Assembly (NCBI GenBank): GCA_028684915.1
Contig: JAQUEZ010000173.1
Span: 1 to 12,604, forward strand
Source of the DNA: Desulfobulbus sp.
Lineage (GTDB): Bacteria; Desulfobacterota; Desulfobulbia; Desulfobulbales; Desulfobulbaceae
Direction: 5' to 3'
Length of the DNA: 12,604 nucleotides
Below are positions 1-6,926 of this stretch, one piece after another. Made by a program: the position numbers and the translations under genes. How positions within the stretch are numbered: the stretch's first letter is position 1; each line of letters begins with the position of its first letter. Below the pieces are notes generated by a model, which saw nothing but the letters and a program-made list of their open reading frames with translations, was not told where the DNA came from and ran no database searches.

Positions 1-285
1 GAGGAAAGTATCACCTTTTCCGGCGATATCATCACCCGGGAAGGACAGTTGATCGGCGACAAGATCGGTGGCCGCTCGGAAATCCAACTCAGCCCCTATC
101 ACTGGGCTGATACGGATCAGGATTATGTGATCAGCGATGATGAGATCCTCATTGCCTATGAGACCTACTCCCTGCCCGGTGATCCCTTAATCAATTTTTC
201 TGCCCTCGAGGAACTGTGGCTTGCTGGGAAGTACACCTGGAATAAACGGACGCAATCTTTTGCACCCGCACCCGGCAAGGAATAA
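1..285 (+). CDS. C-terminal part of a protein with an EF-hand/dockerin-like calcium loop (5' end outside window)
   Basis: The frame is open from base 1 and ends with TAA at 283-285, so about 94 C-terminal residues of a longer protein are visible. The ATG at 49 is probably internal because in-frame coding continues upstream of it. The clear motif is a 12-residue acidic loop, DTDQDYVISDDE, with D at positions 1, 3 and 5, I at 8 and E at 12. This is the pattern of an EF-hand or dockerin calcium-binding loop. A Trp-containing stretch (LWLAGKYTW) follows, then a short Pro/Ala-rich tail. Such loops are common at the C-termini of secreted or surface proteins. The next gene, three bases downstream, encodes an exported protein, so the two probably form one extracytoplasmic unit. 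The function of the whole protein cannot be told from this fragment. Confidence 0.7.
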   Translation, partial: EESITFSGDIITREGQLIGDKIGGRSEIQLSPYHWADTDQDYVISDDEILIAYETYSLPGDPLINFSALEELWLAGKYTWNKRTQSFAPAPGKE

Positions 286-288
286 GCT

Positions 289-669
289 ATGGTTCGTTTC
301 GTGCTCCTCCTGAGCTTCTTGCTAACCGCCTCCCCTACCCTGGCTGCTTCCCAAGTGGCAGGCCGCTACATTCCCGGCCAGGACAATACCATCGCCCTGC
401 ACATCACGGTGCAACGGCCCGCACCGGCCGCCTTTATCGTCCTCCAGAAAATGGGCCCTGGTTTATCCCTGGTTGCGGCCACGCCACCGCCCGTGGGGGA
501 ACACCGTGGAGGATCGGCCGTCAAATGGCTGTTCAAGCGGCCGCGACCAGGGCAGTTGGTGGTGAAAATGCAGTTTGACCAACCTGTTGCGCCCAGCCAA
601 CTGGAGGGCTCAATCAGTTACCGCCAACCCGAAAACGGATCGATGGTGCTTTCCCGGATTGGGGAATAA
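289..669 (+). CDS. Small secreted protein, probable beta-sandwich fold, unknown function
   Basis: The product has 126 residues and was not recognised as a named family. Residues 1-20 (MVRFVLLLSFLLTASPTLAA) form a typical signal peptide with cleavage likely near the Ala-Ala-Ser, giving a mature domain of about 105 residues. The mature part runs Tyr-Ile-Pro-Gly, alternating hydrophobic strands, a Pro-Pro-Pro turn, a single Lys-Trp-Leu in mid-domain and a final Gly-Ser-Ile-Ser-Tyr strand. This layout recalls small Ig-like domains found near dockerin/EF-hand proteins in deltaproteobacterial surface proteins. That resemblance is by eye only. ATG 289 lies three bases after the previous stop codon, with CAAGGAA inside the end of the upstream gene as ribosome site, so the two genes are likely cotranscribed. 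No cysteines are present. Confidence 0.65.
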   Translation: MVRFVLLLSFLLTASPTLAASQVAGRYIPGQDNTIALHITVQRPAPAAFIVLQKMGPGLSLVAATPPPVGEHRGGSAVKWLFKRPRPGQLVVKMQFDQPVAPSQLEGSISYRQPENGSMVLSRIGE

Positions 670-690
670 CGTCTCTGTCCTTTATCGTAA

Positions 691-699
691 AGAGGAGGT
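691..699 (+). promoter_or_regulatory. Strong Shine-Dalgarno site fixing a TTG start
   Basis: AGAGGAGGT lies five bases upstream of TTG at 705. It supports the TTG as the true start; the next in-frame ATG (residue 7, in GQIMHTD) would cut into the first CBS domain. Confidence 0.75.
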
Positions 700-704
700 A
701 TCCC

Positions 705-1382
705 TTGTATATCGGCCAAATAATGCACACCGACCTTGTCACCGTTGCTCCTGAAACCACCCTGGTCGAGGCTCGGAAGTTGATTGACCAGCACCGCATC
801 GAGCACCTGTTGGTGGTGGACAAAAAGGGTAAGCTGATCGGCATTGTTTCCGATCGCGATCTCAAGCAGAATTGGGCTTCACCGGCCACCACCCTCAGTA
901 AGCATGAACTGCACTACCTCTTGCAAACGGTGGAGGTGGGTATGTTTATGGTCAAAACCCTGAAGATGGCCACACCCGATACCACCATTGAGCGGGCCGC
1001 CTACATCATGCAGACGGAAAGCATTAACGCTCTGCCGGTCATGGCAGAGGGGCAGTTGGTGGGCATTGTCACCAGTACCGATGTCATGGGGGTGTTGCTC
1101 CAGGCCATTGGCATGAGTGAGGAAAGTGTTCGCTTGGGTGTTTTGGTGGGTGATCAGATCGGTCGTCTGGCTGAGGTGACCTCGATCCTCAAGGATGCGC
1201 AGGTCAATATTCAGAGTTTTTTCTGCTGGCCGGTTCGCGAACACCCGGAAATATCCCATCTGGTGATTCGAGTCGCCCGGATTGAAGGCAGCAAGGCCAT
1301 TGGGGCCTTGGAGGCCAAGGGCTTCAAGGTCCTGACCCGGTATGAAAAGGATCTGCGCCCTTTCCTGCCGATCGCCTCCTGA
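705..1382 (+). CDS. CBS-CBS-ACT domain protein, AcuB type
   Basis: The product has 225 residues, a usual length for AcuB-like proteins. Two CBS motifs can be seen: about residues 1-60 (M-x4-V-x-P-x-T-T-L, ending GIVSDRDL) and about residues 80-135 (TPDTTIERAA, ending GIVTSTDV). An ACT-like domain follows at about 143-215 (V-G-D-Q-I-G-R-L-A-E-V, then V-N-I-Q-S). Paired CBS domains form a Bateman module that binds adenine nucleotides, and ACT domains bind small ligands such as amino acids, so this is probably a soluble metabolic sensor. In Bacillus subtilis, AcuB belongs to an operon affecting acetyl-CoA synthetase. No such partner is in this window, so the pathway is unknown. It may be cotranscribed with the secreted-protein genes upstream (35-base gap without a terminator). 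It converges on ftsH. Confidence 0.88.
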   Translation: MYIGQIMHTDLVTVAPETTLVEARKLIDQHRIEHLLVVDKKGKLIGIVSDRDLKQNWASPATTLSKHELHYLLQTVEVGMFMVKTLKMATPDTTIERAAYIMQTESINALPVMAEGQLVGIVTSTDVMGVLLQAIGMSEESVRLGVLVGDQIGRLAEVTSILKDAQVNIQSFFCWPVREHPEISHLVIRVARIEGSKAIGALEAKGFKVLTRYEKDLRPFLPIAS

Positions 1383-1403
1383 ATTTGCGGAGAACGAAAC
1401 TCC

Positions 1404-1429
1404 GGAGCCGGAAAAACCTTTCCAGCTCC
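1404..1429 (-). terminator. Hairpin between convergent acuB-like gene and ftsH (candidate ftsH terminator)
   Basis: GGAGCCGGAAA (1404-1414) pairs with TTTCCAGCTCC (1419-1429) around a 4-base loop. On the plus strand there is one C-A mismatch; on the minus strand it becomes a G-U wobble, so the stem is complete only in the ftsH transcript. It lies 25 bases past the ftsH stop codon. The T-run after the stem (GGAGTTTCGTTCT on the minus strand) is poor, so efficiency is doubtful. Confidence 0.4.
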
Positions 1430-1453
1430 AAAAGACAGTCCCTCACGGTGCGC

Positions 1454-3283
1454 TTATGCTACTGATCGTTGCAGATCCCCGGTCAATTCGGCCAATTCTT
1501 TTTCCAGCAATGTTTCTTTTTCCAGCAAGACCTTTGCACAACGATCCAGGACACCACGGTTGTTTTCCAGGATTGCATAGGTTCGGGCAAAGGTATCGTC
1601 GATAATTTTGCGCACCGAGGTGTCGATCTGTTGTGCGGTCGAATCACTGATCTGACAGCCGTTGATGCCGTGTCCTTGCTGCTGGTTGAGATAACTCTGC
1701 TGATTTTCTTCATAGACCACAAAGCCGATATTCGGATCCATGCCATAGCGGGTGACCATATTGCGGGCAATATCGGTGGCCCGGGCGATATCGTCTGAGG
1801 CCCCGGTAGAAAGATGGCCGAAAAACAATTTTTCCGCGGCACGCCCCCCTAAAAGCACGGCTATTTTATTTTCCAACTCCTCCTTGGTCATCAGAAACCG
1901 ATCCTCGGTCGGCCGTTGCAGGGTATAGCCCAAGGCACCAATGCCCCGAGGAATGATGGAAATTTTGTAGACCGAATCACTCCCCGGCAGCGCCAGCGCC
2001 GCCACGGCATGACCGACTTCATGATAGGCCACAATCTCGCGCTCCCGCGGGTTAAGCAGGCGATTTTTCTTCTCCAGACCGGCGATGATGCGCTCAATGG
2101 CCTGGGTAAAATCCTCCATGCAGACATCTTGTGCCTGACGACGCGTAGCCAGCAGTGCGGCTTCATTGACCAGGTTGGCCAGGTCTGCTCCGGAAAAGCC
2201 GGTGGTCAAATCCGCCACCTGAGAAGGATCGACATCGCTGCCCAGATGGACCTTTTTCATGTGGACCTTAAGGATGGCAATCCGGCCCTGTTTATCTGGC
2301 CGGTCGACTAAAACCTGCCGATCAAAACGACCGGCACGAAGCAGTGCCGGATCCAAAACCTCCGGCCGGTTGGTGGCTGCCAACAGCACTAAACCGCTGG
2401 TGGGGTCAAAGCCGTCCAGTTCGACCAGCAGCTGGTTCAGGGTCTGTTCCCGCTCATCGTTACCACCAAGACCGGCGGCAGAACGTGCCCTCCCCAAGGC
2501 ATCCAACTCATCGATAAAAATAATCGCCGGCGCCGACTTACGAGCCTGCTCAAAAAGATCGCGGACCCGCGCGGCTCCCACACCGACGAACATTTCCACA
2601 AACTCAGAACCGCTAATCGAAAAAAAAGGCACCCCGGCTTCACCGGCGACGGCCCGAGCCAACAAGGTTTTCCCGGTTCCCGGAGGGCCGACAAGCAATA
2701 CCCCCTTGGGCATTCTCGCTCCGAGCTTACCATATTCATCCGGAGCTTTTAAAAATTCCACGATTTCCAGCAACTCCGCCTTGCTCTCCTCCACTCCGGC
2801 CACATCCTCGAAACTGACTCCGGTCTGCTGCTCGACATAGATCTTGGCCTTGGATTTGCCAATGCTCATGAACCCACCACCCATTCCACCCTGGCGGTCG
2901 ATAAATTTGCGAAAAATCAACATCCAAATGCCGAAAAAAATCAGCGCGGGCACCACCCAAGAGAGCAGTGTTGTCAGGAACTTACTCTCATACACCTGGG
3001 TAAAAGGGACCCCAAACTTTGAGAGTTGTTCGGCCAGCTTAGGATCGACACGATTGGCGACAATAAATGTTTTTCCCTTTGGATCCGGCTGGTTCAGCTC
3101 ACCCAAGATATACTGCTCACGGATGGAGAGTTCCTTCACCTTTCCCTGCTGAAGCAAGGCTTCCATTTCGCTGTAGGGTACCGCTTCAACCTTTTGCTGT
3201 TCCGTCCATATCTCATGAATGATCAAGATGCCGAAAACTGCAAAAATGGCAAAAAACATATTAAATTTGTGTTTATTTTCCAT
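1454..3283 (-). CDS. ftsH: ATP-dependent zinc metalloprotease FtsH
   Basis: The product has 609 residues, within the normal range for FtsH. A first membrane helix lies at about residues 8-24 and a second at about 105-124, with a roughly 80-residue periplasmic part between. The AAA+ module has Walker A GPPGTGKT at 199-206, Walker B IIFIDE at 254-259 and a second-region-of-homology stretch [20 protein letters not shown] at 303-322. The protease part has the zinc site HEVGH at 421-425, and Asp498 in STGASDD fits the third zinc ligand. FtsH hexamers extract and degrade misfolded membrane proteins and some short-lived cytosolic regulators. The start ATG follows AGGATGAGG at good spacing. The gene stands without its frequent partners (tilS, folP, hpt), so it may be one of several ftsH paralogues in the genome. 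All catalytic residues are present. Confidence 0.97.
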   Translation of the reverse strand: MENKHKFNMFFAIFAVFGILIIHEIWTEQQKVEAVPYSEMEALLQQGKVKELSIREQYILGELNQPDPKGKTFIVANRVDPKLAEQLSKFGVPFTQVYESKFLTTLLSWVVPALIFFGIWMLIFRKFIDRQGGMGGGFMSIGKSKAKIYVEQQTGVSFEDVAGVEESKAELLEIVEFLKAPDEYGKLGARMPKGVLLVGPPGTGKTLLARAVAGEAGVPFFSISGSEFVEMFVGVGAARVRDLFEQARKSAPAIIFIDELDALGRARSAAGLGGNDEREQTLNQLLVELDGFDPTSGLVLLAATNRPEVLDPALLRAGRFDRQVLVDRPDKQGRIAILKVHMKKVHLGSDVDPSQVADLTTGFSGADLANLVNEAALLATRRQAQDVCMEDFTQAIERIIAGLEKKNRLLNPREREIVAYHEVGHAVAALALPGSDSVYKISIIPRGIGALGYTLQRPTEDRFLMTKEELENKIAVLLGGRAAEKLFFGHLSTGASDDIARATDIARNMVTRYGMDPNIGFVVYEENQQSYLNQQQGHGINGCQISDSTAQQIDTSVRKIIDDTFARTYAILENNRGVLDRCAKVLLEKETLLEKELAELTGDLQRSVA

Positions 3284-3436
3284 AACCTCATCCTAGTGGG
3301 TACTTGGGGACAACATGTCGATTCTTGTCTCTCACAGTATGCACGGTGCGGAAATTATGCCAGAAAAACCCTATATATGTCGGTGCAATAGCGCGCTGTC
3401 CCCATGGGACAAACCCGCCTGTCCCTTCCTGTCCAT

Positions 3437-3943
3437 CTACTGCAGGGTACTGTTGATATGATGCAGGGTGCTCTCTTTAAGTAGTTCAATCACCTTTGAG
3501 TCTTTGGCATAGGCTTCTTCGAGAAAGGCCTCTTGGTATTGAGGAATGGTGGCAATCAACATCCGATGAAAACTTTCGGGTTCATCAACCTTAAGGCTCG
3601 CGGATCCGATGCTGATCACCGCCGCGACTTTCACCGAGATTTCACCGTCAAATCGTTTAAATGCCGTCACCAGGGTACAATGATCTTTTTTCCTCGCCTT
3701 GGATAAACGGAACCTGTCGGAGCGACGGACAAATTCGTGAATCACTGAACTGAGGGCACCGTCCGGTCCGGGAAAATACTGCCCCTTGGCAAACACGTTG
3801 GCCATGACCATGACCAATTCCTGGGTTTGCACCTCCCCCATGTTATCACGAGTAAAGGCGAGGATCTCGTCACTCTCCGGGATCATTCCGTCCTGATGTT
3901 CACCAACAACATAAATAAACTGTTCCACCTTGCGCGAAACCAT
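3437..3943 (-). CDS. Hypothetical cytoplasmic protein, 168 residues
   Basis: This protein was not recognised. It has no signal peptide or membrane segment and only one cysteine. The N-terminus is acidic (GEHQDGMIPESDEI). A central basic stretch, RRSDRFRLSKARKKDH at about 72-87, is followed by a predicted strand-rich part (VKVAAVISIGSASLKV) and a helical C-terminus. The start is well supported: AAAGGAGAGGAG lies directly before the ATG. It is encoded on the same strand as ftsH, 153 bases upstream of it, and may or may not share its transcript. Copy A of the structured repeat lies directly upstream of its start. A stress or regulatory accessory role next to ftsH is only a guess. Confidence 0.75.
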   Translation of the reverse strand: MVSRKVEQFIYVVGEHQDGMIPESDEILAFTRDNMGEVQTQELVMVMANVFAKGQYFPGPDGALSSVIHEFVRRSDRFRLSKARKKDHCTLVTAFKRFDGEISVKVAAVISIGSASLKVDEPESFHRMLIATIPQYQEAFLEEAYAKDSKVIELLKESTLHHINSTLQ

Positions 3944-3964
3944 CTCCTCTCCTTTTTTTAAAAC

Positions 3965-4133
3965 CCATATTTTATGGACTCATAAAAAGTCCATCACACT
4001 CTAAAATATGGCTCGATAAAAACACAGATATACAAGGAGCAGTGTTTCTCCCGGAGCGGGGACATACATAAGGTATGTCGAGCGTCGAGAAAAACGCTGC
4101 GACGCAGTAGATCGAAGTTTTACGACGCCATCA
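3965..4133. repeat. Structured ~160-bp dispersed repeat, copy A
   Basis: The core, 3974-4133, matches 6927-7088 with about 21 differences by hand alignment. A leading hairpin ATGGACT/AGTCCAT (3974-3980 with 3988-3994) is extended in this copy by a perfect 10-bp outer stem, CCATATTTTA (3965-3974) with TAAAATATGG (4002-4011). A closing stem can form between ATGGCTCGATAAAA (4008-4021) and TTTTACGACGCCAT (4118-4131). Inside it are GACATAC/GTATGTC (4061-4067 with 4073-4079), TTTCTC/GAGAAA (4045-4050 with 4087-4092) and a short CTGC/GCAG hairpin near 4097-4107. No protein is encoded here. It sits between the divergent genes at 3943 and 4423. Confidence 0.8.
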
Positions 4134-4422
4134 TTTTTTCACTTTGCAAAAATCTCGATATTCTCTTGATTCGTTCTTCGACAGGTCAATGCCGCCAAGT
4201 CGGCATCCTACCTTTCCCTGAAATCGTTATCAAGGCAATAAGCTGATTTTTAAACATATTCTCAAGGAGATCCCCGGGCCGACATGGACCCGACATCACC
4301 CGTTGTCGTACCCCAAACCGCCCGATGTCCACTGACAACCGAGCCCAAAGTCGCCTATTTTTGAGACAAACGGGCAGAGATGTTTGCCTGTTACACGAAT
4401 TCATCAGGAGGATGCACCATTC
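4134..4422. other. Intergenic stretch with no convincing gene
   Basis: After the repeat, this stretch upstream of the 58-residue secreted protein holds only minor inverted repeats: ATGCCG/CGGCAT at 4190-4207, and ACGGGCA with TGCCTGT (one G-T pair) near 4371-4392. The latter is just ahead of the ribosome site of the next gene. No clear promoter was identified. Confidence 0.4.
4406..4411 (+). promoter_or_regulatory. Shine-Dalgarno site fixing the ATG at 4423
   Basis: AGGAGG lies 11 bases before ATG 4423. An in-frame TTG at 4384 is upstream of this site and would put charged residues before the signal peptide, so ATG 4423 is preferred. Confidence 0.7.
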
Positions 4423-4599
4423 ATGAAAACCCTTGGTTTGCTGGTTTGTCTGACACTGTTAATCGCACCAGCACTTACCGCTATCCCCCGCACATGCACG
4501 GTGATCTCAACCACCGAGGATACCATCACACTCCAATGTGCGGGTAACGGCCACACGCAGGTCAACGACCAGGTTCGCCTGCAGACGGTCAACAAATAA
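4423..4599 (+). CDS. Very small secreted protein, 58 residues
   Basis: The product was not recognised. A signal peptide occupies about residues 1-19 (MKTLGLLVCLTLLIAPALT) with a plausible cleavage site near Thr-Ala. The mature peptide is only about 38 residues, with two cysteines in the pattern TCTVISTTEDTITLQC that could form a disulfide. It ends with VNDQVRLQTV, a strand pattern like a small beta-barrel or OB-like element. The start was chosen from AGGAGG at 4406-4411. The next small exported-protein gene begins 48 bases downstream with its own strong ribosome site, so the two are likely one transcript. The role is unknown; an envelope function is inferred only from export. Confidence 0.65.
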   Translation: MKTLGLLVCLTLLIAPALTAIPRTCTVISTTEDTITLQCAGNGHTQVNDQVRLQTVNK

Positions 4600-4647
4600 G
4601 GGCAGCAGTGATGCAAGCGCATCCCGCACCTGCCCAAGGAGGTCTGT

Positions 4648-4977
4648 ATGAAAAATTATCGAATTCTACTCTCCCTACTGATTCTTGCCGCCATCTCTGC
4701 TGTTTTGCCTGCCGATAAGGCGCAGGCGGGGAGTCGGGTTTATGTAGGTCTTGACCTCGGTGGCGTAATCGCAGCCTTTGATAGTCGCCCCCACTATGTC
4801 TACACCCCCCCGGTTGTTTACGAACGCTGGCATGCCTGGCGGCTGGCTCCACCGCCCCCGTGCGCATACTACCCACCACCTCGGTGGCGCCACCACCCTC
4901 CGCCTCCGCCACCCTATTACGACCGACATCGGGAAAGGCATCACCGAGATCGCGACTGGAATGGCTATCGCCGTTAA
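4648..4977 (+). CDS. Exported Pro/His/Arg/Tyr-rich protein
   Basis: The product has 109 residues. A signal peptide spans about residues 1-27, with cleavage likely after KAQA. The mature part begins with a short ordered-looking stretch (RVYVGLDLGGVIAAF), then becomes strongly low-complexity: proline runs, tyrosines, and His-Arg-Asp clusters to the C-terminus (RWRHHPPPPPPYY, then RHRERHHRDRD). Proteins of this make-up are frequent in proteobacterial genomes as uncharacterised envelope proteins. The His-rich tail could bind metal ions or polyanions, but that is inference. AAGGAGG at 4636-4642 supports ATG 4648. The gene is followed by several inverted repeats and a terminator at 5088-5128. Confidence 0.75.
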   Translation: MKNYRILLSLLILAAISAVLPADKAQAGSRVYVGLDLGGVIAAFDSRPHYVYTPPVVYERWHAWRLAPPPPCAYYPPPRWRHHPPPPPPYYDRHRERHHRDRDWNGYRR

Positions 4978-4998
4978 ATAACCACTCAACCAAGAGAT

Positions 4999-5077
4999 TG
5001 CGGGGCATCTGCAATACGTTGCCCTTGCCCCGCATGCGGCACATTGTTCCCGCCTCTTTCCTTTCCCGCAATGTGCC
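4999..5077 (+). other. Two consecutive inverted repeats after the His/Pro-rich gene
   Basis: TGCGGGGC (4999-5006) pairs with GCCCCGCA (5027-5034). Four bases later GGCACATTG (5038-5046) pairs perfectly with CAATGTGCC (5069-5077). Neither is followed by a T-run. Together with the terminator at 5088 they form three hairpins in a row, which could protect the 3' end of the upstream mRNA. Confidence 0.45.
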
Positions 5078-5087
5078 ATGCACCACC

Positions 5088-5128
5088 TGCAATCACGGAT
5101 ACCTTATCCGTGATTGCACATCTTTTCT
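5088..5128 (+). terminator. Intrinsic terminator of the small exported-protein unit
   Basis: TGCAATCACGGATA (5088-5101) and TATCCGTGATTGCA (5105-5118) are perfect inverted repeats, 13-14 bp, followed by CATCTTTTCTCC. It separates the small secreted-protein genes from the riboswitch leader. Confidence 0.75.
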
Positions 5129-5310
5129 CCCTGGCAACTCCTTAGATTATAGGGGGAAACGAATTTTGATGGCCTCGCAAAAGGCTCTCTGAGCCCTTCT
5201 TTGGAGAGAGATTTTTCCTTCTTTTTGGGGATTGCCAGGCAACATCGCCTATGGTAGTTTGGCGCACCTGCACAGCAAGCAGAAGACACAAACACACTTA
5301 ACATAAAGAC
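5129..5310 (+). other. Upstream leader/promoter region of the cobamide operon
   Basis: No gene is seen. The promoter of the riboswitch transcript should lie here, but no convincing -35/-10 pair was found. A weak hairpin CTCTCT/AGAGAG (about 5185-5210) is followed by ATTTTTCC. TGATGGCCTCGCAAAA at 5167-5182 resembles the end arm of the dispersed repeat but is too short to be called a copy. Confidence 0.35.
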
Positions 5311-5472
5311 AGTTCTATAAACGGAACACGGTGTAAATCCGTGACGGTCCCGCCGCTGTAACCGGTTGTAAAGATCGCATCCCCTCCTTAAAAGGGACAG
5401 GGACGCCACTGATCATATTGATTGGGAAGGCGCGATTTCGCAGTCACCGGAAGTCAGAAGACGTATAGACAG
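5311..5472 (+). promoter_or_regulatory. Cobalamin (B12) riboswitch
   Basis: The conserved core can be read directly. A closing stem TCTATA/TATAGA joins 5314-5319 with 5464-5469. CACGG/CCGTG forms 5327-5331 with 5339-5343. The B12 box CGCCGCTGTAACC starts at 5351. GCCACTG lies at 5404-5410, and the 3' conserved GTCACCGGAAGTCAGAAGAC at 5443-5462. These are the hallmarks of the class I cobalamin aptamer. It lies directly ahead of a strong intrinsic terminator and then bzaF, so cobamide binding should stop transcription of the lower-ligand genes. Riboswitches of this class are known ahead of bza genes in other anaerobes. Confidence 0.95.
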
Positions 5473-5492
5473 ATTCTTCTTGGGAACGCGAT

Positions 5493-5541
5493 GGAAAAGG
5501 GTTTCAAAAGGATTATTCCCTTTTGAAACCCTTTTCTTTTT
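5493..5541 (+). terminator. Riboswitch expression platform: intrinsic terminator
   Basis: AAAAGGGTTTCAAAAGG (5495-5511) pairs perfectly with CCTTTTGAAACCCTTTT (5519-5535) around a 7-base loop; G5494-C5536 adds one more pair. TTTTT follows at 5537-5541. It starts about 20 bases after the aptamer and ends 34 bases before bzaF, so it fits ligand-controlled termination. A competing antiterminator helix was not resolved by eye. Confidence 0.88.
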
Positions 5542-5575
5542 CCGCACTCGGACTGTCGCAACGTACGGAGGATAC

Positions 5576-6910
5576 ATGAAAACCCAAATCGAGCTCGCCC
5601 GAGCTCTCACTCTGACCCCGCAGATGGAGGCCGTTGCCCGCGCCGAGGGTCTCTCCCCTGAGTTTATCCGCGAAAAAGTCGCACTCGGCGAAATCGTCAT
5701 CGCCAACCATCCCTCCCGTCCGCACCAGAAAGTGGTCGGCATCGGTAGCGGCCTGCGCACCAAGGTCAATGCCTCCATCGGCACCTCCTCGGATATCTGC
5801 GACCTGGATGGGGAAATCCGCAAAGCGCGTATCGCCGAAGAGGAAGGCGCAGACACCCTGATGGAGCTTTCCGTGGGCGGCAACCTGGATAAAATCCGCC
5901 GGGAGGTCCTGGCAGCCACCTCACTTCCGGTGGGCAACGTCCCGCTCTATCAAGCCTTCAAAGAAACGGCCCGTAAGTATAAGAATCCCACTCAACTCGA
6001 TCCCGAATTCCTCTTTGAGTTGATTGAACGGCAGCTCGAAGACGGCCTCAGTTTTATGGCCATCCACTGCGGCATCAACCGCTATACCATTGAACGACTG
6101 CGCAAACAGGGTTTTCGCTACGGAGGTCTGGCCTCTAAGGGCGGCACCTTCATGGTCGCCTGGATGGATGCCACCGGCAAGGAAAACCCGCTCTACGAAC
6201 AGTTTGACCGGGTCTGCGCCCTGATGAAAAAATACGACGCCATCCTTTCCCTGGGCAACGGCATCCGCGCCGGGGCCATCCACGACAGCCACGACCGAGC
6301 CCAGATGGCGGAAATGATCATCAACTGCGAACTGGCCGAACTCGGCCGTGAAATGGGCTGCCAAATGATGGTTGAAGGGCCTGGCCATGTGCCGCTGGAT
6401 GAGATCGCGGCCAACATCCTGCTCGAAAAACGGATGAGCGGCAATGCGCCCTACTATGTTCTCGGCCCCCTACCCCTGGATACCGGTGCTGGCTACGATC
6501 ACATCACCGCGGCCATCGGTGCGGCCAACTCGGCCCGCCACGGTGCGGACCTGGTCTGCTATATCACCCCGGCCGAACACCTCGCCCTGCCCGATGAAAA
6601 CGATGTTCGCGAAGGCTTGCGCGCCACCCGCCTGGCCGTGCGCATCGGCGACGTGGCCAAGTATCCGGACCGACGCGACCGGGAGAAACAGGCGGCCATG
6701 GCCCGACGCGACATGCGCTGGCAGGATCTGGAGCAGTTGCTGCTCTTTCCCGAGCAGGCGAAAAAGATCCGCGCCCAGCGTTCTCCAGAGGCTGATGACA
6801 CCTGCACTATGTGCGGTGATTTCTGTGCGATGAAAAAGGGCATGGAGGTCTTTCGCGAGGATATCAGCGGCGACAAAATTTCCCCGGCCGCCCCACCCTC
6901 TGCAAAGTGA
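5576..6910 (+). CDS. bzaF: 5-hydroxybenzimidazole synthase (ThiC-like radical SAM enzyme)
   Basis: The product has 444 residues in the ThiC superfamily. These radical SAM enzymes rearrange AIR; ThiC makes HMP-phosphate for thiamine, while BzaF makes 5-hydroxybenzimidazole for cobamides. Visible motifs are VNASIGTSSD (64-73), LPVGNVPLYQA (117-127), MAIHCGI (161-167), ASKGGTF (186-192), LSLGNGIRAGAI (224-235), VEGPGHVP (266-273, with His271) and GYDHIT (306-311, with His309); the two histidines fit the family's metal site. The C-terminal cluster motif is C410-TM-C413-GDF-C417. BzaF rather than ThiC is chosen because of the cobalamin riboswitch, the cobT and methyltransferase neighbours, and LSLGNGIRAGAI where ThiC has a LGDGLRPG-type sequence. 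ATG 5576 follows GGAGG at 5567-5571. The frame is open upstream, but that part lies in the riboswitch and terminator and should be excluded. Confidence 0.88.
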   Translation: MKTQIELARALTLTPQMEAVARAEGLSPEFIREKVALGEIVIANHPSRPHQKVVGIGSGLRTKVNASIGTSSDICDLDGEIRKARIAEEEGADTLMELSVGGNLDKIRREVLAATSLPVGNVPLYQAFKETARKYKNPTQLDPEFLFELIERQLEDGLSFMAIHCGINRYTIERLRKQGFRYGGLASKGGTFMVAWMDATGKENPLYEQFDRVCALMKKYDAILSLGNGIRAGAIHDSHDRAQMAEMIINCELAELGREMGCQMMVEGPGHVPLDEIAANILLEKRMSGNAPYYVLGPLPLDTGAGYDHITAAIGAANSARHGADLVCYITPAEHLALPDENDVREGLRATRLAVRIGDVAKYPDRRDREKQAAMARRDMRWQDLEQLLLFPEQAKKIRAQRSPEADDTCTMCGDFCAMKKGMEVFREDISGDKISPAAPPSAK

Positions 6911-6926
6911 TTGTCCCCAAAAATTG

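Noticed and set aside
3303..3430. Repeated TGTCC/GGGACA words upstream of ftsH, including TGTCCCC-ATGGGACA, and a GG-N10-GC sigma-54-like spacing on the minus strand
   Set aside because: Spacing between the words is irregular and the -24/-12 match is poor; no regulator or promoter could be assigned.
4186..4404. 72-residue open frame on the minus strand
   Set aside because: No ribosome site or recognisable protein features, and it lies opposite the leader of the 58-residue secreted protein.
5167..5182. TGATGGCCTCGCAAAA, similar to an end arm of the dispersed repeat
   Set aside because: Only 16 bases with two differences and no matching second arm nearby; too short to call a third copy.
5480..5575. 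Upstream in-frame extension of bzaF (32 residues)
   Set aside because: It lies in the riboswitch tail and terminator hairpin, while ATG 5576 has a good ribosome site and matches the family's start.
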